Positions 36,176 to 48,060 of a DNA stretch of 64,000 nucleotides are shown here, one piece after another. The notes under the pieces are model-generated. The model was given only the letters and a program-made list of their open reading frames with translations, was not told the DNA's origin and searched no databases. The translations under genes and the position numbers were made by a program. Origin of the DNA: Trichoplusia ni (lineage: Eukaryota > Arthropoda > Insecta > Lepidoptera > Noctuidae); assembly GCF_003590095.1 (NCBI RefSeq), contig NC_039479.1, positions 12,214,001 through 12,278,000 on the forward strand, written 5' to 3'. Position 1 is the first letter of the stretch. The number at the start of each line of letters is the position of its first letter.

Positions 36176-38243
36176 TATGTAAAACGTTCTTTTGATCAAT
36201 ATAAAAAATACTGTTAGTTTTTTCACTACAAGTTATGAAAGTGTTATAGACTAAATTAAAAGTAAGTACATATTAATTATAGTTATATTTGGAAAAATAT
36301 CATTAAATATAATAATTTCCTTCATGACAGCTACGACACGGTTTAATCAGATTTATACCAATTCATTTAATAACAATTTTCTCACCCGTATATATCTCTA
36401 TTGCCCGACTAGTTTCAGGTAATTTAACAATTATGTATCCACCACAAGAAAGTTAATAAATTGAGATTTATACCTTAGTTTAGTAAAGTAGGTTCTAGCC
36501 CCTTTCTCATACATCTTGGTTATACGTAACACCTGGACACCGTAACTGTGGTAACGAAATGACATACAGTGTAATCTCTCCGGAAAACTAACCATTGTTA
36601 TAATTATTATTTAGTATTTTAATGTTATACAGAGAATAGTGCATCTTGAATCAAGATACTTTGTTTATAATTAAAAAAAAATACTTTTCCATTCATGTTG
36701 ATATCACTTCACATCATCTTTGAAAAAAGAAAACCATTTTCCCATCATTTTTATACATTTACTTTCTTGTTTGTTTGTCGTTCCGGTTGGATTCTAGCAG
36801 CTTATTTTGGAGAAACTTCCCGATAAGTTAGCAGGCTGATATTTTCAGGGAAGCTTCAAATCCTGATGACAATGCAAATTACAACTATAAAAGGGCTGGA
36901 CCGATTTTGATAACATTTAAAATCTATAAATTGATGCTTTTAAGAATGATCACATGCGATTATATATTACCACCATACTTTAAAGTAAAATTATTATGCG
37001 ATACGCTTCCAAAACTGCAAACATAAGTCATATTCATTTAAGAGGGGACATTAGGTCTATCAGAAAAGGTAATCATAGAACCTCTTTTGCAAGCCAAACT
37101 CTTTATCTAAATAATAACATCGTAAATCCTATTAATATATCCTCCACGTAGGTTATAAATACTTGACCCAAAAAGGACCAAAATAACTCTAAATTTCTCA
37201 CACCATGCCAAAGTTAAGACGCTTAATTTAAACTCACGGCCCTTTAAGAAACATAAAATATCATCCATTAGCTTTCAAATATGACCTCTGACGTCATAAA
37301 GTTTTATGACTTTCTTGTTTCCTTGTATGTACTCTTGGCTTTGAATGTTTCGACTACATTTAGAGTAACACTCTTGCTTGTTTTTCTCTATAGAATGCTT
37401 TTGCTCGATGAATTAAACATTTAAAAAGTGCGTAATTATAATAAAATCACAAATAATTGTTCACCAGAACAAAAATAAAATGTCAACCATTCAAATTGAA
37501 TAACAATCTTAAAAAACAATATCTCGCAAACAAAAGACGTCATAATCAATATCTAAAAACAAATTACAAATCCACACATAATTTCGTAATTTCAACACCA
37601 ATTTATATCACTAATCATGATGAGCTTGACAGCGAAATCCAATTGAACTCATCTTGCTAATAACGCAAATTAAAAATATATTTCGATCATTTTCAATCAA
37701 GCCAGAATCCCAGATGTTGGCAGATTTCGTTACATCTCTCCAAAATTGATTTTTATATTTGAGAAAAATCGTTCTAATACTTTTGCTCAGGTGCTGAGCA
37801 AAGGTATTGCGTACACGATGTATTTCAAATCTTCTTTAACCTACAATTTTAGTCTCAAACGATTTCTGGCATACTTGGAGGACACATGTCATTGTAGTCA
37901 AATCTTTTAATTTACTTGACATTAAATAGTCAGTTCAATACATTGGAGAGCATACAAACGCATTAGCTCAGAAAAATGTAAAGAGGCATAAAGATATTTT
38001 GCAACTGTTACACACGCTCATATAAACCTGTAATCATATTTTCATTTCTGCCAACTTTATCGGAGATATGGATCAAATCAGGGAATATGAGGAAATTAAT
38101 CGCAATAGTACATCAATATATCACAGTCGTAATGGATCTGTGAACGTTGACTTTGAGTTCGTCAAAGCACTGCATGATTGCAATTGGTCATCCTAATTTC
38201 CCTAGGTGCTCAAACCTCATCCTACCTTCGCCAATATAACGCT
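36176..38243. other. AT-rich DNA with a LINE-tail-like piece
   Basis: About 36825-36915 (AAGTTAGCAGGCTGATATTT, TCAGGGAAGCTTC, GGGCTGGACCGATTTTG) has the style of a lepidopteran LINE 3' region. Nothing else is interpretable. The 67-codon frame at 37457-37660 is lysine/asparagine-rich and AT-driven. Confidence 0.4.
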
Positions 38244-38562
38244 GAAAATACAGCAACAGTGTAAGTTATGTGCAAACAATGATAAATTCGTCGAAATGAA
38301 GCCACAATCTACAGCGAAAATTGCAAAGTTGTAATATAGTTTGAGAGTTAGAGAAGATTTGAATAAAACCAACGAATACTACTGAAACAGTTAAGCTTCG
38401 TGTGTCCCAAAAAATGACTTAATCTTGGAATTATCTTAAGGTCTGATTTTGCTGTTTGCCTGAAACCGGTGTTAATAGTCAGTAAACAGTGAGACCTATT
38501 CTTACGTGACTAAGGGTCCTTCAGTAACTCAAAATATATTCCTAACCTAAATATTTAAAAGA
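38244..38562 (+). repeat. Element F, copy 1 (about 320 bp)
   Basis: It runs from AAAATACAGCAACAGTG to CCTAACCTAAATATTTAAAA and matches 41118-41460 almost base for base at both ends, with indels in the middle (around 38395-38440). No target duplication is evident around this copy. The family is not recognised. The orientation is assigned by the A-rich 3' side. The minus frames at 38542-38742 and 38622-38864 overlap its edge and are not called. Confidence 0.75.
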
Positions 38563-39142
38563 AAATGTTTCACGAATAACGAATGATGTACAAAAGAAAG
38601 CGAAATAAGCTTCAATCTTTCCTAAAGGTCTCGTCCTACATCTCTCAAGCGGAACGAGGTCAGCTTTTGTCCATCTGTGGGACACAGTGGGCTTACAACA
38701 TCTAATACTGACACAAAGTACTTCAACATGAATACATTCCATGTTTTGCTATGTGTTATATGTATGGTAGAGTTCGAGGTAGACGTAATAAGATTATTCT
38801 GATAAATGATATCTTTCAGGGCATGAAGTGCTACATTGGTTGAATTTTCAAAAATATCCTTCATAAGATTTATTTTCCTAAATTACTCACATTTACACCT
38901 CGTTTCCTATACTTAGCGGTAGACATTTCTCAAAAATGCTTATTTGTAACTTACGTGTCTATAATAATCTTGAATGCTCATTCAATAGAGTAGACGTTTC
39001 TGATTCATCCTCTAATCCCATATATGCAGTTCATCCATTGCAATACCTACTAAATAATATTGTCTCCTAACTAATAATCTACAAAAGTTAGGTACTTAGA
39101 TACTATAATAATATCATTTGTCATTCAGTTCGTTTTTTTTTT
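38563..39142. other. Non-coding DNA between two repeats
   Basis: No repeat or reading frame with recognisable content. The minus-strand frames here overlap each other. Confidence 0.4.
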
Positions 39143-39310
39143 AACCGACTTCAAAAAAAGGAGGAGGTTCTCAATTCGACTGTATTTTTTTTTTATGTTT
39201 GTTACCTCGTAACTTGCGATTGGGTGAACCGATTTTCATGATTCTTTTTTTATTTGAAAGCTTGTGCTTCCCGTGTGGTCCAATTATCACCATTTTATTT
39301 GAAGTCGGTT
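39143..39310. mobile_element. MITE with AACCGACTTCAAA ends
   Basis: The perfect 13-bp terminal inverted repeats AACCGACTTCAAA (39143) and TTTGAAGTCGGTT (ending 39310) enclose GGAGGAGGTTCTCAATTCG and CGATTGGGTGAACCG. This sequence is familiar as an abundant lepidopteran repeat. It has no transposase. The frame at 39171-39386 is incidental. Confidence 0.75.
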
Positions 39311-40418
39311 TTTTTTGTGAAAATTGTTGATTATTTACAAAAAGCTTTGAATCAAATTTAGAATTCATCGATTGAAAAATGTTCATACAATGTCATTCTA
39401 TATTTCTGCGACTGTACTTAATACTCATTCGAATGTAGTTACGATATAAATACACAGGAGTTCCATTTCGTTCCGGTGAATAGCCTTCAGCCCACACGAT
39501 GCGCTCTTTGCTTATTATTTCTTCGATTTGCTCCTAGAAAGAAACTTCGAGATTAAATTTCAGATAACATGTTTGTAATGTTGCTCTGCGACTAACCTTG
39601 CATAAGCTATTTTCTGTATTGATGTTTTGTTTATTTCTGTTATACATATTGTGTATGCATATTTTTCAGTGTATCCGTCTGTCACTAGGTTGTATAACCG
39701 TGATTGATAGGCAGTTGGAATTTTCACTTAATAAAAAATCTAAGTAATCTATCAGACAGGTTACCCAAAAATATTAAAAAGGTATTTTTCATTTTATCAC
39801 ATCATTAAGAAATTTAGGAAGCTTAAAAGCACTTAAAATGATGAAATGTAGTGTAGTGCGGGCTTACTAGTAAAAAACTGGTAAGTGACGTCACATGAAA
39901 TTTAATGTAAGTGTATACGCTCAATTTTGTTTACGAGATAAAAAAGAAATACGAATACAATATTTTTTAAGAAATCTGTTTGATGATCAGATTTTTTGTT
40001 GTCGAATACAATATTTGACCGGGATTGTCATTGAAAAAGTAATCGGCCATCTTTAACTTAACGCTACACCTTACTTTGATCTATGCTAACCTGTACTGTA
40101 ATATAATCTGCTTGCTCTAAAGCCTTTAACGACTGACGCATTAATTGGAGCAGTAATTAACTACGTCGCTAATTAATTCGCTTCTAAAAACAAATCTAGT
40201 TTTAACTCACTTTATTTATTAGCTTCATAGTACCTAAATCTATTTGAAGACTCTTATGAACTACATAAGTGTTAATATTGTTCTTTTTTATAATGTTTTA
40301 TGCACATGCAATGTTGAAGCTTTGTGGCAACTTTTTTATTGACCTTGGTGATTGTCATACGATAAGAAGTGTATTATTCCATAAATATATTATAAACTAG
40401 CTGCTGCTAGCTGCTAAA
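39311..40418. other. AT-rich DNA with a MITE fragment
   Basis: About 39668-39735 (TCCGTCTGTCACTAGGTTG, then TATAACCGTGAT) belongs to the MITE family complete at 58.4 kb. The rest is uninterpreted. Confidence 0.45.
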
Positions 40419-40648
40419 CTAGCTGTTCAGCATGCCTATCTAGGCATGGCATGCATCTTTTCTCGGTTTTTTAACATATTTCATTAATCCTTATATCACG
40501 GCGTGTGTGTTATGTTTTTAAATATGTTATAGACTGCCTTATTAATGGGCTATCTACCATTTAAATATTTTTTTATATCGAACCACTTGTTAATGTGATT
40601 AGCGCGTTCAAATAAACAAACTTTTCCGCTTCATAATATTAATATTGA
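40419..40648 (-). mobile_element. Lep1-like Helitron, family A copy 7, old and diverged
   Basis: CTAGCTGTTCAGC begins the copy, and TTAGCGCGTTCAAATAAACA with TTCCGCTTCATAATATTAAT ends it. The middle is heavily diverged. CTAG/CTGC text just before it (40397-40418) is duplicated, giving CTAGCTGCTGCTAGCTGC. Confidence 0.65.
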
Positions 40649-41095
40649 ATTTCCGCCTTGACGATAGTATTTTTCCTTTCTGAGTCGCCATTTATGTAAT
40701 CCACATGCAAATGAAAAGCATTTCAAAAAAGCTTACAATGAAATCGTTTTACATACAACAACAAATTATTTACAAACACTCCAAAATATAAAAGGAAAAC
40801 ATTTTTAATTGAAATTCAACAGCGAAAAATTCATTCACAATTAAAACATCAACAACTTTTTGTTCAAAGATTTGTTCCATAATAGAAACCGCTGGGACTG
40901 AAAGCTGTAAGTAAACTTTGCCTGAAATAACCCAACTCTTAAGAGTTAATTAGCTCCGAAGGTCCGAACACACATATAAACGAACGGAGTATTTATTTCT
41001 CATTACCAAGGACTGAAAAGTCTATTTTTAACGGGTTTTTAATTAGCCTGTCAACATAGCTAGACTATGCAGCATTTATTCAATTAAGGCCCAGT

Positions 41096-41478
41096 GAGAT
41101 GATCAAACTTGTAATACGAAAATACAGCAACAGTGTAAGTTATGTGCAAACAATGATAAATTCGTCGAAATGAAGCCACAATCTACAGCGAAAATTGCAA
41201 AGTTGTAATATAGTTAGAGAGTTAGAGAAGATTTGAATAAAACCAACGAATACTACTGAAACACTAAATACTCGGTGTGTCCCAAAAATGACTGTTAATC
41301 TTGAAATTAACGTATGCAATTCATTTTTGGTCTGATTTTGCTGTTTGCATAAAACCGGTGTCAATAGTCATTAGATTTTTTAAACAGTAATACCTATTCT
41401 TACGTGACTAAGGGTCCTTCAGTACCTCAAAATATCTTCCTAACCTAAATATTTAAAAGAGATGATCAAACTTGTAAT
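41096..41478 (+). mobile_element. Element F, copy 2, with 20-bp target duplication
   Basis: The element (about 41116-41460) matches copy 1 at 38244-38562. It is flanked by perfect direct repeats of GAGATGATCAAACTTGTAAT at 41096-41115 and 41459-41478. A duplication of this length is typical of LINE-mediated insertion and shows that copy 2 moved as a unit. It carries no recognised Pol III promoter, no poly(A) longer than four and no coding domain. The 74-codon minus frame at 41140-41364 is incidental. The class (SINE, short LINE derivative or retroposed transcript) is open. Confidence 0.8.
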
Positions 41479-43534
41479 GAGTTTGTTGTAACCGTTTGAT
41501 GCTCCTTTAAACGACAGTCAAACTAACGTAAATGAAGAAGAAGAAAGAAAGAAAGAATGTATTGAGAAAAGTTTAACAAGCTGCATCAAGTCTGAATTTT
41601 TTTGAGTCAAACCGACACTGCTTTTTGACTGTCGTATAGAAGGTCGTCATTTGTATTAAACAATACATTACATATTTTCTTTACAAAACATGAATGCTAG
41701 TGTCATTTTAAAAGCCTTTAACTACAATAGAAAACGCTCAATTGTTTGGAGACGACAGGTCGGTCACGTAATTATCGAAAACAAATGTTATTCATGGAAA
41801 TGACATTGGAAGTCTCATTTGAACTTGACGATATATGTTACATATATTGACCATAAGAATTGTAGAAATGTCTCTAGGCTAAAGGGGCTTTTGTATTTTG
41901 AGCTTTATTTCGTTATATCCAACCTCCTTAGTAAATATGCTGCGAGATAATATACTGTGGGAGATAATGTAAAGCAAACTTTGAAATCTGATCAAGTCTC
42001 CACTTTGACGATGCTGGAGTGTCCACAATCACACGCAGTCACTTCAATTTGTAACGCTTTCGCCTTTCTAGTTAGAATAAATGTTTGTTCGTACGTCCTT
42101 CATGTGTGCCTAATTATGTTCAATAAACTATTAATCTCTAGGAAGATTATTAAAGCAAAAAAAAATACACTTCTTTTTATTAAAGCCGGAATTGCTTTGA
42201 ATGACAAAGCAATTGATGATTAACAAAATTTTTCATAATATATACTTACTTTGGGATTATTATCGAACTCATCATCACTCTCTCACAACTAGTGGTGTCT
42301 GTATCTATTGTCTAATTTCTGAGTGTTGTTTTATTATTACTCAAGCGTGCTACAGATGATGCTCTGTAAGCCTCTCTATTTTTAGAACTAGATCTGTAGC
42401 AGTATATTTCTAATCCCGTATTCGTATCCTAGTCATTTTTGCCTTTGCCGAAATATTTATGGTAAGTAGATATTTATTTTCACATGTACTGTGTTCTGGA
42501 TTTGCCATAATATTTTCAAATTGCAAAAACGGAACCATTTACTCACCAGTAACTTAAGTTCCAGTCTCTCAGTACGTCCGACTGTCACTAGGCTGCATCT
42601 CAAAACCGTTATAGCCAGATTATTATTTTTTATGGATAATATATTGTTGTTGCTACAACAACAAATTGAAATAATCGAAGGTTAAGCTTCATTTAATATT
42701 TCGCTTTTTTTCTTTGGCCTATTTGTATATAGCTATCGGTGTTGAGACTGGAACTTGACTTTTTCTCATTCATGGTTTTTCAAAAAGCAGACATATTTTA
42801 TTCCTCTTCCATTATTTTTCCCCATTTTACTTAACTTTAACTTTAAATTTAATACAACGTTAACTTCCTTTCAGCAATCGTTTTGCCAGATAGCAAAATA
42901 AACTGTATTTTAATTTATCTTGTTACAACACAAGTCCAGTCTCTCCCAACGAGATTACTCAGTTATCGTCTGTCAAAACCATACTTTCCATTTTAAAACA
43001 GGTTACACGTGACTATACTCATTTTACCTCATCCAATACCCGCGAAATACCATTTTACATTATATTTCGTATAATATTTGCTTTCCTTTTGAAAAACTTG
43101 ATAAAGTAACGAAAACCCAATACTCATCCCAAAATAAATATTTGTTGAGTTTTCATGACAATATGAAAAGTTTGTTCTCGCGGTTGCTTTATTAAATTAC
43201 TTTTCATGTTTACCATTTGAATTGCGAAGCTTTTATTGAATTTTGGTTTAAATATTTTAGCATGTTTTACGTCATATTATTTGATTTCGGACATACATAT
43301 GTATGTATACATCATACATTTGGAGGTTAAATTAAATTGTTGAAGTTGTTATATGGCGAAACATTTATTGCTTCTCTATTACTACTCAAGCTCTAATGTA
43401 TTCAATCCTATGTTGCGGAGGTTTTATAAACGTCCAAGTCACATGCACAAGGACATTTGTGATCGATTTTCCTATTTAAGTGTATTGATGCGAAAACCAT
43501 TATTTACTACCCAAAGGGCGTATTTTTTTGTATT
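41479..43534. other. AT-rich DNA with (GAAA)n and a MITE fragment
   Basis: GAAGAAGAAAGAAAGAAAGA lies at about 41535-41554. About 42562-42660 (GTCCGACTGTCACTAGGC, TGCATCTCAAAACCGTTA, then TTGTTGTTGCTAC) is another copy of the MITE at 58.4 kb. About 43425-43470 is a reverse SINE scrap (AAGTCACATGCACAAGGACA). The frames at 41957-42223, 42491-42685 and 43353-43559 have no domain. Confidence 0.45.
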
Positions 43535-43690
43535 TTTTAATCAAAATCAAAATCAGTAATCAAAAGTCATTTATTCGAATTAGGCTAAGTAGTACTATTA
43601 GATACCACCCAGTTTAGCAAACCACTGCTATCTAAGCGCTACTTGAGAAGAAACGGCGCAATAAACTCAATTACCTGTCTTGTCGTTTAC
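43535..43690 (-). mobile_element. LINE 3' tail with (TGATTTT)n end
   Basis: In reverse, the segment reads GCGCCGTTTCTTCTCAAGTA, then GTAGTACTACTTAGCCTAAT, GAATAAATGACTTTTG and ends in ATTTTGATTTTGATT. AATAAA followed by a short tandem tail is typical of lepidopteran LINE 3' ends. The coding part is absent. Confidence 0.65.
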
Positions 43691-45029
43691 AATATTAAAG
43701 AATACATTCAAATGTAATAAAAATGAGTAGGTGTCGTCCAAGCAATTATTTATGGTCGCTGTACCTCCCGTATACAAAAAGCACGGTTTGTTTTGTTTCT
43801 AATTCTTGCCTTTTCCAATTTCCTAGAAATATTAAACCTTCATAAAGCTCGTGTCAGATAATGCTGCGAGGAAATTGCGTTGTTGTATCTTCTTAGGTTT
43901 AATACAAAATTAACCTTACCTTATTTACCTTTTGTGATAAAAACCTGTATTTTTTTTTCGGTACTGATTCCTAATTCTATCATTGCAATGTGTTTTCTCC
44001 TATTTCTTCCTGTTACTTTTTTACCTAAAAGGCTTTTATTACAGTCTTCATTAATTTTAATACCCTGCCATTTGGTTGTACTTCTTAACCCTGACATCTG
44101 TGGTCATTTGATAAAGTTAACATAGAGCTCCACCTATCGGTTTCACGAGCAAACCAAGTCGAAGCTTTCCCAGACTAGAACATTGACTCGAAAGATTTCA
44201 AGCGTTACTGAAAACTACCGACAGGTGGCGTTGCATTGAAATGCCTTGACGTCTGTAGGTTCTAATGTTTAATTTCATATCGTAACCATTTCGAATACAA
44301 CAAAATCGTTTTATTTTATAAAAAATTAAAGTAATATTCAGGTAGAGTATTTGTTTTTTACTTTAAAATACTACGGTACGGCCTGTATCGTTCACTCTAC
44401 CCCATTAGTCTGAATTTAAGATCCTTAGCTTATAGTAGATGGCAGTGTAAGTTTGACTGTAAACTCCAAACACCATAAGTTCCTTCTAGCTGAGCTGCCG
44501 CAAAGATGACCTAATTCGACATACCTTATAATTGTTTTTCATGACTTTTTTAAAGTGTCAACAGCTATTCTGTTTGAATCAGAAACGATGAAAATACTAT
44601 TTCTTAAACTCTTAAATAAAAACCACCTCTTATGATAACATAGTGTAATATTTCTGAATAAATATTATTAGTTTAAGTAATTTGGGAAAATAAAAATAAT
44701 TTTGGATGTATCACAAAACTCATTAACAAAACTTGTCCAATATCCATCGCAATTTTTCGAACGCCGAATAAAATATCGTAATGTATAATAGCATTACAAC
44801 TCCATTTTCGTTAAAAGCACTCTCAATTATGTCAGGACCCTTTTAATGTCCCGTCCGCTTCGAACAGATAAACCGTGTATTATTATATCTGTTTACCTGT
44901 ACTATGAAATTATCGCTTTGCAGTTTTACTAAAATGCGGAAAAGTTACTTTGTAGACACTTAAGGGCTCCCGGTGACAAGTGACATAACAATCGTTAGCA
45001 GTATTATAAAACACTCCAATGTTATATTT
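43691..45029. other. Non-coding DNA, no clear element
   Basis: A moderately GC-rich part at 44120-44260 (CCGACAGGTGGCGTTGC) carries no frame. The 81-codon frame at 43880-44125 is leucine/phenylalanine-rich from AT composition. Confidence 0.4.
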
Positions 45030-45180
45030 ATATCTTCAATACTCAATACTCAATCATTTATTGCATTCCACAATGTGTTTCTTAGGTGGTAAATTATAAA
45101 ATATGAGATCATCATGGACCCTGTCGGGCACAGCAAAGTAGAAGTAAAAGTAAAAATAGGAGAGAGGAAGAGAGGTTTAT
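45030..45180 (-). mobile_element. LINE 3' tail, second copy of the 24.4-kb family
   Basis: GACAGGGTCCATGATGATC, CCACCTAAGAAACAC and GGAATGCAATAAATGATTGA in reverse match the element at 24405-24550. The tail here is repeated GAGTATT instead of TTAC, so the two are independent insertions. Confidence 0.65.
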
Positions 45181-45317
45181 TCAGTCTTATTTAATAACTA
45201 TTATTCTAATCATTTTATTATTTCTCATTTAAATATTCGTTTACGTTATAATAACATTACTCTATATTTCAATTATATATTTCTATCGTGAATCCTGAAC
45301 GTGATTCTTGTTTTTTC

Positions 45318-45640
45318 CCGAATATGTTGGGGTCAGCTTCCAGTCTAACCGGTTGCAGCTAAGTACCAATTTATTGCAAGGAGCGACTGCCTATCTGACC
45401 TCCGCCTCCCAGTTATCTGGGCAACACGATACTGATTAGTAAGTCTCAGACTCTCCGGCTTCCAACTATCCGTAACGATTGCTAAAATTGTGTTAATAAC
45501 AGCTGGGAACCACAAATCAACGTTTCTTAAGATGCCGGAATGAACTCGTTACGACGTACTGGACAGAAGGTAACCTATCTACGCACAGATCGTATCAAGC
45601 GTAGCTATGATCGACTTCCTTGTCTAATCTGTGAATATGA
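45318..45640 (-). mobile_element. 5S-rRNA-headed SINE, reverse copy
   Basis: In reverse it shows GCAACCGGTTAGACTGGAAG-like tail and body text, TCGTGTTGCCCAGATAAC, GGTTCCCAGCTG, and a diverged 5S-like head (GCTTGATACGATCTG, GTAGATAGGTTACC). The order matches the complete copy at 13.1 kb. It is more diverged than that copy, and I did not find a clean target duplication. Confidence 0.72.
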
Positions 45641-47940
45641 TAACGTCTCTACTTTGACTTTATTAAAAAAGGATCAATTTTTTTACTTTCATTATTATCC
45701 TTAAGTTACTTTTGTTATGTATCACCCATCATTTTAGTATCTTTCGATTTCTATTCAAATCACATAATCTAAATAAGGGTACTTAGCCTTTATAATAAAA
45801 GCAAAACAAAATCCAAGTGGGCCATTTTTCGAATGTGGAATACCTACCCTGTCAATCCTTGACAGCCCGCGCCTCGTACTCACCTACACACAAACACTCA
45901 TACAACGCAAGTATCTCGCCTGCACTTGACCTATAAAACGTTATCCAAGCGATTTTTAATTAACTTCGCCAATATAGAACACTCTGTGCAATGTTTTGCA
46001 TAGTTTAAAATATGCATTTCTAAGCAGGTTTACCCTCTTACTATAGAGAAGGTCACCTTTGTGTGCAGATTTAATAGAATTTTGATGGGTTTTAAAAATG
46101 CCACGCTACATAAATCTGAGATTGAAATTTTACATAATTTCGACTTAAAAATTGGTTTGGATCCAATTCCTTAATTCTAGCAAACTGTCAGTAACGAACG
46201 AGTTATAAGTTTGACGTGTCTGTTAATGCTTTGTCTGTATAGTAGCTCTTAAATGGATGAAGCGATTTCGATTTTTTCGTTTGAAAGGGGAATTAGTCAG
46301 CTCTATTCATAGTTCTGTGATAAACCCAAGTAACCATGTTGATGATGATTAAAATAATTGTTTTGATAGGACTAGTGTCCATTTCTTTTTCACAAAATTA
46401 CTTACGTTTTTCGTTTCAAAAAAATGTAGGTTAAATCAATCATAAAGTTACGAAATCCATCCTCGTCCAACTAATCCGAAATCATCCTTATACTTATCTT
46501 GGCTATTACCAAGGATCCTAAAGCAAGTAAAATTAACGACCTCTCCTATATAGTGTACGTATATTTATAACATTAGATGCCCGAAATCAGCTGTCGGGCC
46601 GCGGCCCCGACCCGGCCCGGTCAATAGCACCTCGCAGATAGATCATCAGTAATTGGCATCTCATAACTTGTTACTCTTTAAGTGCTCGAATTCTGTTGTT
46701 CGCCAATGTAACTTAAGCTTATAGGTGATACAAATAAGATTCATTATTCAGTTTAGACTAATAATTAGTAGTCGCAGCTGCAGCCTAAAATAACACAGCT
46801 AGTAAAAATATGATAGTGCTACGCCGCGTAGCTGTAGCAGTGCTGCTACGAAGTTATTGCTACGACGTAGAGAGGCTTGTTGAGCACTGTTTTAATTAAA
46901 AATTAAATTAATAGTGCGGCTTTTCTACGAATAAGTAAGTTGTCAATAATCGATTGATTTAAATTATATTACTTTTCGTAAACTTTTTTATAGCGTCAAA
47001 GCACTTGTATTTGAAGATTTCTGTGAACGTAAGGACTTATTTTATTTAAAGCTGCTATTCACTTTAATACCTGATCGAGGTAAATGTGATTGTACCCTTT
47101 TCCAGATTACGTTAGCCTTTTTCTACCCTATCAGGACAATAGTGTAAAATGTGACCCCGCATAAGGGAAGATTTACGAAATTTAAATAAAACTTAATATG
47201 TATGAGATTTTTCATTTTAGTAATATTTTAGGGTATCGGTATAATAACAGGTTCTTAATCTTTCGTGTTTATGCAGCTTCAGGACTTATTATATCGTAGA
47301 ACCGAAACACATATTGAACCGACTAGATTTTTTTACTTATTACTATTTTGCCTAAATTTAGTCAAAACAACTAGATTCTAATCATTCGTAGCAGTATTGA
47401 TCTACCTAGTTTATCTACCTATGTTTATATATACTGGTTATCACTTAATCCTATTCTCTATGGAGCCTATTCAATTTTACAGTGACCCCTTTGCTTTTGC
47501 TACCTTGCATAGTTGTCTTTTCCATTTTTGTTCAAAGCGACAAAATCCAACATTGAAAGTTAAGTAAGGACAACATGGAAAGATTAATTCACGCTTATAT
47601 TCAGGGGTAAAAAATGTCAACGATATCCCACTCGTAACGGAGGGACACACCTCTTTCGCGTCATTTCCACCATCACACGCTTTGTTCGCTCGATTAAGGG
47701 CGCTCTTGACCTAACCCTTCTCCAACACAATCAACAGTCTCCCAAAAACTGGACAAGGAGGTAATCGTACAAAAAAAATATTACAAACAGTAGTAAGGAG
47801 GTCTTATTCAAGAATTAAGTTAAAAAAGCTTAACTGCATCATGTAACTAAAGTAAAACCTTCGAACCCTCATCACGTTGTACATAAAAGGCAGTCCTTAC
47901 TAACTTGTGAAGGATAATCGCAATACACGCATTTATAGAG
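45641..47940. other. Mostly AT-rich DNA with small GC-rich palindromes
   Basis: GTCGGGCCGCGGCCCCGAC (about 46592-46610) is a near-palindrome in a short GC island. GCTACGCCGCGTAGC (46819-46833) is another, followed by more GCTACG units up to 46876. About 46190-46350 (AGTTTGACGTGTCTGTTAAT, GGATGAAGCGATTTCG) has LINE-tail style. No gene is supported. Confidence 0.45.
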
Positions 47941-47954
47941 GATCGTCCCGTAAA

Positions 47955-48060
47955 TCGGTTTTGGGGCTTGTCAGGCGCGGCGAGGGGGGCAAGGCGACGC
48001 GGGGCGCGCGGGGGGGGCTGCTTGCGTCACTGATCGATGCAGCACTTGTTGCCGCGCTCA
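47955..48060. promoter_or_regulatory. GC-rich island, possible promoter
   Basis: The block TGTCAGGCGCGGCGAGG through GCGGGGGGGGCTGC is among the most GC-rich in the window, with many CpGs. On the minus strand a TCAGTGACG initiator-like site lies at about 48029-48037. No coding exon could be attached with confidence. The 60-codon minus frame at 48058-48240 adjoins it and starts after a pyrimidine tract ending in AG, but has no recognised domain. Confidence 0.3.
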
